Assembly (NCBI RefSeq): GCF_024213195.1
Contig: NZ_JANAVF010000002.1
Location: forward strand, 124,001 to 188,000
Source of the DNA: Streptomyces sp. TBY4
Lineage (GTDB): Bacteria; Actinomycetota; Actinomycetes; Streptomycetales; Streptomycetaceae
Reading direction: 5' to 3'
DNA length: 64,000 nt
The notes below the pieces were generated by a model that was not told the DNA's origin, did no database searches, and saw only the letters and a program-made list of their open reading frames with translations. This document shows positions 41,750 to 50,158 of the stretch, piece after piece (the stretch's first letter is position 1; every line of letters starts with the position of its first letter). A program made the position numbers and the translations under genes.

Positions 41750-42989
41750 CCGACGGGACTGCAGTTGACGGGACTGCAGCCGACGGGCCGGAGGCCGCGC
41801 CCCGGGCGGGCCCGCGCGGCGCCAGCGCGGTGTGCAGCAGGGCCGCGGCCAGTTGCAGGACGGCGATCGCGAGTACCAGGACCCAGGGCGCCACGCCGGC
41901 GGCGAGCCCCACGAGGGCGGCGCCCGCCGACGCGGCCGTCACCTTCAGCCCGGCGCCGAGGGTGAAGACCTGGGTCCGCGCCTCCTCGGGCGCGAACTCC
42001 GAGCGGATGCGCAGGGTCGCCGTCAGCAGCGGGCCGTCGCACACCCCGGCGGCCGCGAACGCCGCCGCCGCGAGGGGGACCGACGGGGTGAAGGCGGCCG
42101 CCGTCAGCGCGACCCCGGTCGCCGCCATGGCCCAGCGGGCCAGCCGGCCGGGCGGCACGGACGTGATCCGGCCCAGGGTCAGGGAGCCGGTCAGGGCGCC
42201 CAGGGCGAAGGCGGTCATGAGCACTCCGCCGCCGCCCGGGCTGCCGAGCGCGGTGGCCAGCAGGACCGCGGTGGTCGTGAGGGCCCCGATGCCCACGAAG
42301 GCCAGGGTCGTGGCCGAGGTCACGGCCCGCAGCTCCCGGATCCGCCACAGGGCGGCCAGTCCGGAACCCAGCCGGACCCGGGGTGCGCCCCGGGAGGGCC
42401 CCAGGCCGGAGTTCGCGCCGGAGGTGGCGGGGGGCTTCGGGTAGGGGAGGGTCGCCGCCAGGGCCGCGGCCAGTGCACCGGAGGCCGCGAGGAGGGCCAT
42501 CGCCGGCCCGGCCGAGCCGAAGGCCGCGACCAGGCTGACGGCCGCCGGAGCGGTGACCGCGGCGCCGTTGTAGGTCGACGCGTCCCAGCCGTACGCCCGG
42601 TCGCGCGCGGGACCGGCCGGGACCAGCCCCGTGACCAGGCTCGACAGCCCGCCGGTCACCATGGGGCCGCAGGAGCCGCCGAGCACCGCCACCGCGAGCA
42701 CCACCGGTGTCGGAGCCCGCCCGAGCAGGAACGCCAGTGCCGCCACGGCCGTGGTGAATCCCGCCAGGGCGCCCACGTGGAAGAGCCGGGGCCGGCGCGA
42801 CCGGGCCGCCGCGGTGCCCGCGAGCGGAGCCGCGAGCACGTGCGGGGCCAGCCAGGCGGTGAGGACGAACGCGCCGTGGGCGGCGCTCCCGGTGCGCTGG
42901 AGGGCGAGCAGGACGACGGCCATGCTCATGCCCTCGGAGGCGAAGCGCGCCGCCAGTGCGGCGGCCAAGTACCGTCCGAGCCCCGGCAT
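41685..42989 (-). CDS. MFS transporter
   Basis: The 434-residue protein has about twelve hydrophobic segments in two lobes (residues about 5-185 and 215-385) with a central cytosolic linker rich in SGANSGLGPSRG. The first lobe starts GRYLAAALAARFASEGMSMAVVLLALQRTG. It is a member of the major facilitator superfamily and probably a drug or metabolite exporter; the substrate cannot be read. The C-terminal tail is low complexity (SAAVPSTAVPSA) and encoded by a 15-bp tandem repeat around 41750-41780 that overlaps the end of the transglutaminase gene. Confidence 0.88.
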   Translation of the reverse strand: MPGLGRYLAAALAARFASEGMSMAVVLLALQRTGSAAHGAFVLTAWLAPHVLAAPLAGTAAARSRRPRLFHVGALAGFTTAVAALAFLLGRAPTPVVLAVAVLGGSCGPMVTGGLSSLVTGLVPAGPARDRAYGWDASTYNGAAVTAPAAVSLVAAFGSAGPAMALLAASGALAAALAATLPYPKPPATSGANSGLGPSRGAPRVRLGSGLAALWRIRELRAVTSATTLAFVGIGALTTTAVLLATALGSPGGGGVLMTAFALGALTGSLTLGRITSVPPGRLARWAMAATGVALTAAAFTPSVPLAAAAFAAAGVCDGPLLTATLRIRSEFAPEEARTQVFTLGAGLKVTAASAGAALVGLAAGVAPWVLVLAIAVLQLAAALLHTALAPRGPARGAASGPSAAVPSTAVPSARDPREGSATTASGPRTPGAP

Positions 42990-43100
42990 CCCGGCCCCTT
43001 TCGCCAGGCGACGTGGCAGACGGTGCGAGGTTACGCCATACGGGTGGACGGGTGTATGGCGAAAGGATCGCGGTTTTCGGTCAACAGGAAACCTTCCTGT

Positions 43101-43116
43101 CTGACATCGTTGTCAG
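43101..43116. promoter_or_regulatory. Palindrome upstream of the alginate-lyase-family gene
   Basis: ctgaca-tcgt-tgtcag is a perfect inverted repeat with a 4-bp centre, 86 bp before the ATG at 43202. Its TGACA..TGTCA form resembles LacI-family operators that control polysaccharide-degrading genes in streptomycetes (recalled pattern, not verified). Confidence 0.5.
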
Positions 43117-43201
43117 CTTGGCATGCGCATGAGTATGTTCGGCCGCAGGAATCCCCCCACGGACCCTCCGAAGGACCCCACCTCCGACCGGAAGGCGCTT
43201 C

Positions 43202-44413
43202 ATGCGTTACGGAGTCCCCGCCGGGCTGCTCTCCGCGGCCCTCGCCCTGGTCGCGGCGCTGACCCTCGCCCCCACCTCCGCCGCCGTCACCCCCCACACC
43301 CCCGCCGAACCCGCCGCCGCCCCCGCGGCCTTCGCCCACCCCGGAGTCCTCAACAGCCGCGCCCAGCTGGACTTCGTACGCACCAAGGTGCAGGCCGGGG
43401 AGCAGCCGTGGAAGGCGGCCTTCGACGACATGCTCGCGAGCCGGTACGGCTCGCTGTCCCGGACGCCCAAGCCGCGCGAGATCGTCGAATGCGGCTCCTA
43501 CTCCAACCCCAACCTCGGCTGCACCGACGAGCGGGAGGACGCCATAGCCGCGTACACCGACGCGCTCGCCTGGTACATCACCCGCGACGCCCGGTACGCG
43601 AAGAAGTCCATCGAGCTGATGGACGCCTGGTCCGCACGGATCAAGGACCACACCAACAGCAACGCCCCGCTGCAGAGCGGCTGGGCGGGTTCCACCTGGC
43701 CGCGCGCCGCCGAGATCGTCAAGCACACGTACACCGGCGGCTGGCCGAACCAGGGGCGCTTCGCCACGATGCTGCGCGAGGTCTACCTGCCCGAGGTGAT
43801 CGGCGGGAGGCCGAACAGCAACGGCAATTGGGAACTGATCATGATGGACGCCGCGGTCGGCATCTCCGTCCACCTCGACGACCGCGCGAGCTACGACAAG
43901 GCGATGGCGGTCTACCTCGGCCGGGTGCCCGCCTACTTCTACCTGGCCTCCGACGGGCCGCAGCCCAAGTACCCGCCGCGCTCCAGCATCGACACCAGGA
44001 GCGAGCTGATCGACTACTGGCACGGCCAGAGCACCTTCGTGGACGGTCTGGCGCAGGAGACCTGCCGGGACTTCGGCCACACCGGGATGGGCATCGCGGC
44101 GGCGCTGCACGTGGCCGAGACCTCGCGCATCCAAGGGCGCGACCTGTACCCGGAGTTCAAGGACCGGTTCCGCCACGCGCTGGGCTTCCACGCCACGTAC
44201 GAGCTCGGTGCGGCGGTGCCCTCCTGGCTGTGCGGCGGGAAGCTGACCAAGGGCCTGGGACCGGCCACCGAGGTCGGATACAACGCCCTGCACACCCGGC
44301 TCGGCGTCACGATGGAGAACACCCGCCGGCTCACCGAGGGCCGTCGCCCCGCGGGAACCGAGAACCACTTCGAGGCGTGGGAGACGCTGACCCACGCCGA
44401 GAACCCGAACTGA
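43202..44413 (+). CDS. Secreted alginate lyase family protein
   Basis: The 403-residue protein has a signal peptide (MRYGVPAGLLSAALALVAALTL...SAA) and an alpha-helical barrel with alginate-lyase (PL5-like) motifs. These include AWYITRDARYAKKSIELMDAW, the N-x-N region NSNGNWELIMMDAAVGI and HTGMGIAAALHVAETS with probable catalytic residues N, H and Y. It acts outside the cell on uronic-acid polysaccharides or related polymers; the substrate could differ from alginate. The upstream palindrome suggests carbohydrate control. The terminator hairpin at 44433-44463 follows its stop. Confidence 0.88.
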   Translation: MRYGVPAGLLSAALALVAALTLAPTSAAVTPHTPAEPAAAPAAFAHPGVLNSRAQLDFVRTKVQAGEQPWKAAFDDMLASRYGSLSRTPKPREIVECGSYSNPNLGCTDEREDAIAAYTDALAWYITRDARYAKKSIELMDAWSARIKDHTNSNAPLQSGWAGSTWPRAAEIVKHTYTGGWPNQGRFATMLREVYLPEVIGGRPNSNGNWELIMMDAAVGISVHLDDRASYDKAMAVYLGRVPAYFYLASDGPQPKYPPRSSIDTRSELIDYWHGQSTFVDGLAQETCRDFGHTGMGIAAALHVAETSRIQGRDLYPEFKDRFRHALGFHATYELGAAVPSWLCGGKLTKGLGPATEVGYNALHTRLGVTMENTRRLTEGRRPAGTENHFEAWETLTHAENPN

Positions 44414-44432
44414 CGGGTCCGCACGGCAGAGC

Positions 44433-44463
44433 GCGGCCCCGCCCGGTGTTCGGGCGGGGCCGC
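44433..44463. terminator. Terminator hairpin between convergent genes
   Basis: gcggccccgcccg (44433-44445) pairs perfectly with cgggcggggccgc (44451-44463) around a 5-base loop. It lies between the alginate-lyase-family gene and the convergent acyltransferase gene, and should stop both. Confidence 0.85.
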
Positions 44464-44488
44464 GGTCGTGCGGAAGACCCCGAAGGCC

Positions 44489-45211
44489 TCAGCCGGCTTC
44501 CTTGACCTGCGCCGCGGTCGGCGCGGTGCCGCCGAGGTGGGCCGGCAGCCACCAGGAGTCCTCGGCGCCCTTGGGCTTGGCCGGGTAGGCGGCCTGGGCG
44601 GCGTCCAGCAGCTCCTGGACGCGCTCGCGCAGCCGGCGGGTGATGGCGCCCGCGTACTGGTCGGCCGGCGCCTCCAGCGGCTCGCCGACCCGCATCGTCA
44701 CCGGGATGTGGCTGCGCTTGAGGTCCTTGGGGCGGCCCTTGGTCCACATCCGCTGCGTCCCCCACAGCGCCACCGGGATCAGCGGGACACCGGCTTCCTG
44801 GGCCATGCGCGCCGCACCGGACTTGAAGCTCTTGAGCGTGAAGGACTGGGAGATCGTCGCCTCGGGGAACACGCCGATGATCTCGCCGGAGCGCAGCGAC
44901 TCCAGCGCGTGCTGGTACGCCGTCTCGCCCTGGGCGCGGTCCACCGGGATGTGCTTCATCGCGCGCATCAGCGGACCGGACACCTTGTGCCGGAACACCG
45001 ACTCCTTCGCCATGAAGCGGACGAGCCGCTTCTGCGGGCGCGCGGTCAGCCCGGCGAAGATGAAGTCCAGGTAGCCGATGTGGTTGGACACCAGAACCGC
45101 CCCGCCCTTGCGCGGGATGTTCTCCGTGCCCTTCATGTCGATGCGGACGTCGAGCGCGCGGAAGAGGGTGTGCGCGGCACCGATGACCGGGGGGTAGACG
45201 AGCTCAGCCAT
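44489..45211 (-). CDS. 1-acyl-sn-glycerol-3-phosphate acyltransferase family (PlsC)
   Basis: The 240-residue protein has the acyltransferase block VLVSNHIGYLDFIFAG (NHx4D, His 44, Asp 49), the GVFPEATISQSFTLKSFKSG block and VPLIPVALWGTQRMW. It acylates lysophosphatidic acid at the membrane to make phosphatidic acid for phospholipids or storage lipids. The ATG at 45211 is chosen as the first residues MAELVYPP match the family; the frame extends further only as shadow sequence. It is convergent with the alginate-lyase-family gene. Confidence 0.92.
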   Translation of the reverse strand: MAELVYPPVIGAAHTLFRALDVRIDMKGTENIPRKGGAVLVSNHIGYLDFIFAGLTARPQKRLVRFMAKESVFRHKVSGPLMRAMKHIPVDRAQGETAYQHALESLRSGEIIGVFPEATISQSFTLKSFKSGAARMAQEAGVPLIPVALWGTQRMWTKGRPKDLKRSHIPVTMRVGEPLEAPADQYAGAITRRLRERVQELLDAAQAAYPAKPKGAEDSWWLPAHLGGTAPTAAQVKEAG

Positions 45212-45479
45212 GGTGGGGAGACCCCGCTTTCTGCCTGGAGGTGCTCCCGGCCGGAAGTTACGGCAGCGTAGGTACGCGGCCATGGGGATCGTGCCCCATA
45301 CGGGAGCCGCAGGCCAGCCCAGACGGCCGTGCCCGGCGAGATTCTCGTCACGCAGGGAATCGCGCGGGGAATGCGGAGGGTTCGCGGGGCGCTCCGATCA
45401 GCGTACGACCGTACCGGGATGATGGACGCGTGCCCGTACGGGTCAGGAGACGGCGGCGACGGCGGAGACGGGGGCGCGG

Positions 45480-45863
45480 GTGCGCGCGGTTGAGCGGGAC
45501 GAGAGCGCGGGCGAAGGCGCGGGCGCGGCCGTGGATGAAGGCGAAGGCGCGGGCGAAGGCCGGCTGGGCTTTGCCGAGCTGGGGGCTGAGCCGGGGGAGC
45601 GGGCCACGCTCGTGCAGTTCTCCAGTGCCTTCTGCCAGCCCTGCCGGGCCACCCGGCGGATCCTGGACGAGGTCGCGGCCATGGTCGGGGGCGTCGCCCA
45701 CATCGAGATCGACGCCGAGAAGAACCTGGACCTCGTACGGGCCCTCGGCGTCGAGAAGACCCCGACGGTACTGGTGCTCGACGCGGCCGGCCGGATCGTG
45801 CGGCGGGCCGCCGGAATGCCGCGGAAGGCGGACGTGATCGCCGCCCTGGGCGCCGCCGTGTGA
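45480..45863 (+). CDS. Thioredoxin family protein with acidic N-terminal extension
   Basis: The 127-residue protein has a thioredoxin core from about residue 40: TLVQFSSAFCQPCRATRRILDE with active site CQPC, EIDAEKNLDLVRALGVEKTPTVLVLDAAGRIVRRAAG with the cis-proline TPT. The first 40 residues are an acidic Gly-Ala repeat (EGAGAAVDEGEGAGEG) from a low-complexity DNA tract. It reduces disulfides in the cytoplasm. The GTG at 45480 is the only in-frame start found; no clear SD precedes it, so the true start may be further downstream. Confidence 0.82.
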   Translation: MRAVERDESAGEGAGAAVDEGEGAGEGRLGFAELGAEPGERATLVQFSSAFCQPCRATRRILDEVAAMVGGVAHIEIDAEKNLDLVRALGVEKTPTVLVLDAAGRIVRRAAGMPRKADVIAALGAAV

Positions 45864-46032
45864 CGCGCGACACTCCGCGGGCCCCGCGGACGTCCGGTGA
45901 GCCGGTACGCACGTCCGTACGCAGCGTGACACGTCCTACATCTGCCCGTTCGGGCTTGACTGTGTACACGGGAGATCGCCAGGCTTGCGATATGCGGTAT
46001 GAACTCCTGCTTTACGGACGGGGAACCCCCAT

Positions 46033-46566
46033 ATGACGGCTCCGACGGCTCCGTCCTCACGGGCCGGCGCAGACCTGCCCGGCTCGCCCGCGCTGTTGCG
46101 TTCGGTGTTCCGCCGGCACGCCGCGGGTGTCGCCGTGATCACCGCCGAGAGCGGTGGCCGGCCGGTGGGTTTCACCGCCACCTCCCTCAACTCCGTCTCG
46201 GCGGACCCGCCGCTCCTGTCGTTCACCATCGGGACCGGGTCCTCCAGCTGGCCGGCGGTACGGGACTCCGAGCACCTCGGGGTCCACATACTCGCGGAGC
46301 ACCAGGAGGAGCTGGCGGGCCTCTTCGCCCGCAACGGGGCCGACCGCTTCGGGCCGGCCACCGACTGGTCGCCGGGCCCGCACGGGGTTCCGGTCCTGGG
46401 CGGAGTCCTGGCCTGGCTGGTGTGCCGGGTCGTGGCGCGGGTTCCGGCCGGCGAGCACCGGGTGATCATCGCGGAGGCGGTCGCCGGGGATCCGGCGGGG
46501 GACCCGTCCGGCGAGGGCCGTCCGCTGCTGTACCACCAGGGGCGCTTCAACGCGTTGCGGGACTGA
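46033..46566 (+). CDS. Flavin reductase family protein (FMN-binding split barrel)
   Basis: The 177-residue protein matches the flavin reductase domain: LRSVFRRHAAGVAVITAESGG, PVGFTATSLNSVSADPPLLSFTIG, HLGVHILAEHQEELAGLFAR, then a C-terminal RPLLYHQGRFNAL. It binds FMN and supplies reduced flavin to a monooxygenase or reduces small substrates. The ATG at 46033 has ggggaa 8-9 bases before. Its partner oxygenase is unknown; the LLM flavoenzyme is 10 kb away. It lies just upstream of, but separately from, the etf operon. Confidence 0.9.
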   Translation: MTAPTAPSSRAGADLPGSPALLRSVFRRHAAGVAVITAESGGRPVGFTATSLNSVSADPPLLSFTIGTGSSSWPAVRDSEHLGVHILAEHQEELAGLFARNGADRFGPATDWSPGPHGVPVLGGVLAWLVCRVVARVPAGEHRVIIAEAVAGDPAGDPSGEGRPLLYHQGRFNALRD

Positions 46567-46622
46567 ATCGTCCCTGCTGGGGCCGGTTCCGCCGGCGTTG
46601 GCCAGATCACAGTTCACCGGCC

Positions 46623-46659
46623 TTGCAACCTGGCGGCACCCGCTGTGTACTGACGAGTA
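46623..46659 (+). promoter_or_regulatory. Candidate etfBA promoter overlapped by a TACT-N4-AGTA site
   Basis: TTGCAA (46623-46628) and TGTACT (46646-46651) are 17 bp apart, about 115 bp before the etfB start. The dyad tact-gacg-agta (46648-46659) overlaps the -10 box. Similar TACT..AGTA sites are used by TetR-type fatty-acid degradation regulators in actinobacteria (recalled, unverified). Confidence 0.35.
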
Positions 46660-46767
46660 ACATTCCCGAACGGGGCGCGGGCCGCCCCGGCGGGAACGGC
46701 CCGAGATGGCGCCTATGCTGCCTGAACAAGGCGGTACCAGAAATGTCGATGCGGTAGGAGAGCCGGC

Positions 46768-47553
46768 GTGAGCCTGAGGATCGTTGTCTGTGTGAAGTAC
46801 GTGCCCGACGCCACTGGCGACCGGCAGTTCACCGAAGACCTGACCGTCAACCGTGACGACGTCGACGGCCTGCTGTCGGAGCTCGACGAGTACGCCGTCG
46901 AGCAGGCGCTGCAGATCGCCGACGAGGCCGACGACGCGGAGATCACCGTCCTGACGGTGGGCCCCGAGGACGCCAAGGACGCGCTGCGCAAGGCGCTGTC
47001 GATGGGTGCCGACAAGGCCATCCACGTCGAGGACGACGACCTGCACGGCAGCGACGTCATGGCCACCTCGCTGGTGCTCGCCAAGGCGATCGAGAAGGCC
47101 GGCTACGACCTGGTCATCACCGGCATGGCCTCGACCGACGGCACCATGGGTGTCCTCCCGGCGATCCTGGCCGAGCGCCTGGGCGTCCCGCAGGTCACCC
47201 TGCTCTCCGAGGTCAAGGTCGAGGACGGTGTCGTCACCGGCCGCCGCGACGGCGACTCCGCGAGCGAGCAGCTGGAGGCCTCCCTTCCGGCGCTCGTCTC
47301 GGTGACGGACCAGTCGGGCGAGGCCCGCTACCCGTCCTTCAAGGGCATCATGGCCGCCAAGAAGAAGCCGGTGGAGTCCTGGGACCTGGAGGAGCTGGAC
47401 ATCGAGTCCGACGAGGTCGGTCTCGAAGGCTCCTGGACCGCGGTCGACTCCGCGACCCAGCGTCCGGCCCGCACCGCCGGCACGATCGTCAAGGACGAGG
47501 GCGAGGGCGGCAAGCAGCTGGCCGCCTTCCTTGCGGAGCAGAAGTTCATTTAA
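46768..47553 (+). CDS. etfB: Electron transfer flavoprotein beta subunit
   Basis: The 261-residue protein has the EtfB/FixA motifs VCVKYVPDATGDRQ, LDEYAVEQALQIAD, VLTVGPEDAKDALRKALSMGADKAIHVEDDDL and VITGMASTDGTMGVLPAILAERLGVPQVTL. With EtfA it forms a FAD/AMP heterodimer that carries electrons from acyl-CoA dehydrogenases to the quinone pool. GTG start at 46768 follows ggagag. The stop is followed by an imperfect copy of the last codons (see findings), and etfA begins 88 bp later. Confidence 0.96.
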   Translation: MSLRIVVCVKYVPDATGDRQFTEDLTVNRDDVDGLLSELDEYAVEQALQIADEADDAEITVLTVGPEDAKDALRKALSMGADKAIHVEDDDLHGSDVMATSLVLAKAIEKAGYDLVITGMASTDGTMGVLPAILAERLGVPQVTLLSEVKVEDGVVTGRRDGDSASEQLEASLPALVSVTDQSGEARYPSFKGIMAAKKKPVESWDLEELDIESDEVGLEGSWTAVDSATQRPARTAGTIVKDEGEGGKQLAAFLAEQKFI

Positions 47554-47641
47554 GAACTGTCTGGCCGGCCAGAAGTTCATCTAAGAGCTTCGGTCACCTC
47601 TCAAAGCCCCCTGACTACTTCGCATTCGCAGGAGCATTCCC

Positions 47642-48604
47642 ATGGCTGAAGTCCTCGTCTACGTCGACCACGTCGACGGCGCCGTCCGCAAGCCCACCCT
47701 CGAACTGCTGACGCTGGCCCGCCGCATCGGCGAGCCCGTCGCCGTCGCCCTCGGCGCCGGTGCCGAGGCCACCGCCGCCGTGCTCGCCGAGCACGGTGCC
47801 GTCAAGGTCCTCACCGCCGACGCCCCCGAGTTCTCCGACTACCTCGTCGTACCGAAGGTGGACGCGCTCCAGGCCGCGTACGACGCCGTCTCCCCGGCCG
47901 CCGTGCTCGTCCCCTCCTCCGCGGAGGGCAAGGAGATCGCCGCCCGCCTGGCGGTCCGCATCGGCTCCGGCATCATCACCGACGCCACTGACCTGGAGGC
48001 GGGTGACGAGGGCCCGGTCGCGACGCAGGCCGCGTTCGCCGCGTCCTTCAGCACCAAGTCCCGCGTCTCCAAGGGCACCCCGGTCATCACCGTGAAGCCG
48101 AACTCGGCCCCGGTCGAGGCCGCCCCGGCCGCCGGTACCGTCGAGGCGCTCGCCGTCACCTTCGGCGCCCTGGCCACCGGCACCAAGGTCACCTCCCGCA
48201 CCCCGCGCGAGTCGACCGGCCGCCCCGAGCTGACCGAGGCCGCGATCGTGGTCTCCGGCGGCCGCGGTGTCAACGGCGCCGAGAACTTCCACATCATCGA
48301 GGCCCTCGCGGACTCCCTCGGTGCGGCCGTCGGCGCCTCGCGCGCCGCCGTGGACGCCGGCTGGTACCCGCACTCCAACCAGGTCGGCCAGACCGGCAAG
48401 TCGGTCTCCCCGCAGCTGTACATCGCCTCCGGCATCTCGGGCGCGATCCAGCACCGCGCCGGCATGCAGACCTCGAAGACGATCGTCGCGATCAACAAGG
48501 ACGCCGAGGCTCCGATCTTCGACCTCGTCGACTACGGCGTGGTCGGCGACCTCTTCGCGGTCGTCCCGCAGCTGACCGACGAGATCAAGGCGCGCAAGGG
48601 CTAA
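47642..48604 (+). CDS. etfA: Electron transfer flavoprotein alpha subunit
   Basis: The 320-residue protein has an N-terminal EtfA domain and the FAD-binding C-terminal domain: [84 protein letters not shown] and [14 protein letters not shown]. It pairs with EtfB to move electrons in fatty acid and amino acid oxidation. The ATG at 47642 is preceded by ggagc. A terminator hairpin follows 39 bp after the stop. Confidence 0.97.
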   Translation: MAEVLVYVDHVDGAVRKPTLELLTLARRIGEPVAVALGAGAEATAAVLAEHGAVKVLTADAPEFSDYLVVPKVDALQAAYDAVSPAAVLVPSSAEGKEIAARLAVRIGSGIITDATDLEAGDEGPVATQAAFAASFSTKSRVSKGTPVITVKPNSAPVEAAPAAGTVEALAVTFGALATGTKVTSRTPRESTGRPELTEAAIVVSGGRGVNGAENFHIIEALADSLGAAVGASRAAVDAGWYPHSNQVGQTGKSVSPQLYIASGISGAIQHRAGMQTSKTIVAINKDAEAPIFDLVDYGVVGDLFAVVPQLTDEIKARKG

Positions 48605-48643
48605 ATCCCTGCCGCAGGCGCTGACCTGCGGGTAAGTGGTCTC

Positions 48644-48678
48644 CGGGGCCGTGTGGTGTTTCTCACCGCACGGCCCCG
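48644..48678 (+). terminator. Terminator after etfA
   Basis: cggggccgtgtggtg (48644-48658) pairs with caccgcacggccccg (48664-48678) with one G-T pair and a 5-base loop. It follows the etfBA operon. Confidence 0.8.
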
Positions 48679-48735
48679 AGTCGTTTGTCCAGGACGGCGG
48701 GGGGACCATTGACTGAGCGGAACCCCGTGACTAAA

Positions 48736-48771
48736 TTCTGTAATGCGGATCTAAGATTCCGTGAAGCGGAA
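48736..48771 (+). promoter_or_regulatory. Two tandem TTCyG-n5-CGGAw sites before the DUF6986 gene
   Basis: ttctg-taatg-cggat (48736-48750) and ttccg-tgaag-cggaa (48757-48771) are near-identical 15-bp palindromes, 21 bp apart centre to centre (two helical turns). They lie just upstream of the SD gaggag and ATG 48788. The form resembles IclR-type operators of glyoxylate/allantoin genes in streptomycetes; this assignment is tentative. Confidence 0.55.
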
Positions 48772-48787
48772 AAGAGGAGAGTGCACG

Positions 48788-50086
48788 ATGGGTCAGCAGG
48801 AGAAGGTGGCGACGAGCCTCGCAGGCGCGGTCAGCGAGGGCATCAGCGCTTCCCTCAAGCCGGTGGACGCGGAGCTCGCGCGCCACTACCCGGGTGACCC
48901 CGGCACCCGCCAGCCCATCCACACGGTCTACGTGCCCGGTGACGTCTTCGACACGGACACCATCCGCTCCTGGGGCGACCAGGCCCTCGCGGCCCTCGAC
49001 GAGCACGCCCCGGACGCCGCCACCTTCGCCAAGGTACTCGGCATCTCCGACGAACTGGCCGTCCCGGTCTACGACCGCGTCCGCGCCAAGCTCGCCTCCG
49101 AGCCCATCGAGGACCTCCGCGTCGACTTCGAGGACGGCTTCGGCGTCCGCTCCGACGAGGAGGAGGACCAGGCCGCGGCCCGCGCCGCCCGCCTCGTCGC
49201 CGAAGCCTTCTCCAACGGCACGAACGCCCCGTACATGGGCATCCGGATGAAGTGCATGGAGTCCAACGTCCGCGACCGCGGCATCCGGACCACCGACATC
49301 TTCCTCTCCGGCCTGCTCGCGCACGGCGGCCTGCCCGAGGGCCTGGTCCTGACCCTGCCCAAGGTCACCTACCCCGAGCAGGTCACCGCCTTCGTGCAGC
49401 TGCTGGAGGCCTTCGAGACCGCCCGCGGCCTGCGCCCGGGCCGGATCGGCTTCGAGATCCAGATCGAGACCAGCCAGTCCATCCTCGCCTCCGACGGCAC
49501 CGCCGCGGTCGCCCGGATGATCGAGGCCTCCAAGGGCCGCGCCACCGGCCTGCACTACGGCACCTTCGACTACAGCGCCTGCGTCGGCGTCTCCGCCGCC
49601 TACCAGTCGAGCGACCACCCCGCCGCCGACCACGCCAAGGCGATCATGCAGGTCGCGGCCGCCGGCACCGGCGTACGCGTCTCCGACGGCTCCACCAACG
49701 TCAAGCCCGTCGGCACCACCGAGCAGGTCCACGAGGCCTGGAAGCTGCACTACGGCCTCACCCGCCGCGCCCTGGCCCGCGCCTACTACCAGGGCTGGGA
49801 CATGCACCCGGCGCACCTGCCGACCCGCTACGCGGCCGTCTTCGTCTTCTACCGCGAGGGCCTCGAAGCGGCCGCCGCGCGCCTGAAGGCGTACGTCGCC
49901 AAGATCGAGGGCGACGTCATGGACGAGCCCGCCACCGCGAAGGCGCTGGCCGGCTACCTGGTCCGCGGCCTCGACTGCGGCGCCGTCGGCACCGAGGAGG
50001 TCACCGCCCTGACCGGCCTGACCCGCGCCGAACTCGACGCCTTCGCCATCCCGCGCCGCTCGGCGACGCTGACGGCGACCGCCTGA
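48788..50086 (+). CDS. DUF6986 family protein (HpcH/HpaI aldolase, citrate lyase-like)
   Basis: The 432-residue protein has a TIM-barrel aldolase fold similar to citrate lyase beta/malyl-CoA lyase. Motifs include VYVPGDVFDTDTI, DLRVDFEDGFGVRSDEEED (metal-binding acidic cluster), LVLTLPKVTYPEQVTAFVQLLEAFE and GRIGFEIQIETSQSIL, all typical of HpcH/HpaI folds. Reaction unproven; cleavage or formation of C-C bonds in glyoxylate metabolism is possible. The ATG at 48788 follows aagaggaga. The two operator-like sites and the glyoxylate idea fit together, but only by inference. Confidence 0.88.
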   Translation: MGQQEKVATSLAGAVSEGISASLKPVDAELARHYPGDPGTRQPIHTVYVPGDVFDTDTIRSWGDQALAALDEHAPDAATFAKVLGISDELAVPVYDRVRAKLASEPIEDLRVDFEDGFGVRSDEEEDQAAARAARLVAEAFSNGTNAPYMGIRMKCMESNVRDRGIRTTDIFLSGLLAHGGLPEGLVLTLPKVTYPEQVTAFVQLLEAFETARGLRPGRIGFEIQIETSQSILASDGTAAVARMIEASKGRATGLHYGTFDYSACVGVSAAYQSSDHPAADHAKAIMQVAAAGTGVRVSDGSTNVKPVGTTEQVHEAWKLHYGLTRRALARAYYQGWDMHPAHLPTRYAAVFVFYREGLEAAAARLKAYVAKIEGDVMDEPATAKALAGYLVRGLDCGAVGTEEVTALTGLTRAELDAFAIPRRSATLTATA

Positions 50087-50120
50087 GGCGAGTAGCCCCG
50101 CGGGAGCGGTTCCCCGTACG

Positions 50121-50151
50121 AGGCCCGGCCGGTCTGCCCCCGGCCGGGCCT
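50121..50151. terminator. Bidirectional terminator
   Basis: aggcccggccgg (50121-50132) pairs perfectly with ccggccgggcct (50140-50151) with a 7-base loop between the convergent aldolase and WD40 genes. Confidence 0.85.
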
Positions 50152-50158
50152 TCGGCGT

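Noticed and set aside
41128-43137. The 12-mer cgcatgagtatg occurs upstream of both the transglutaminase-like gene (41128) and the alginate-lyase-family gene (43126).
   Set aside because: By rough estimate several hundred 12-mer pairs of this kind are expected by chance in 64 kb, and flanking sequences and positions differ.
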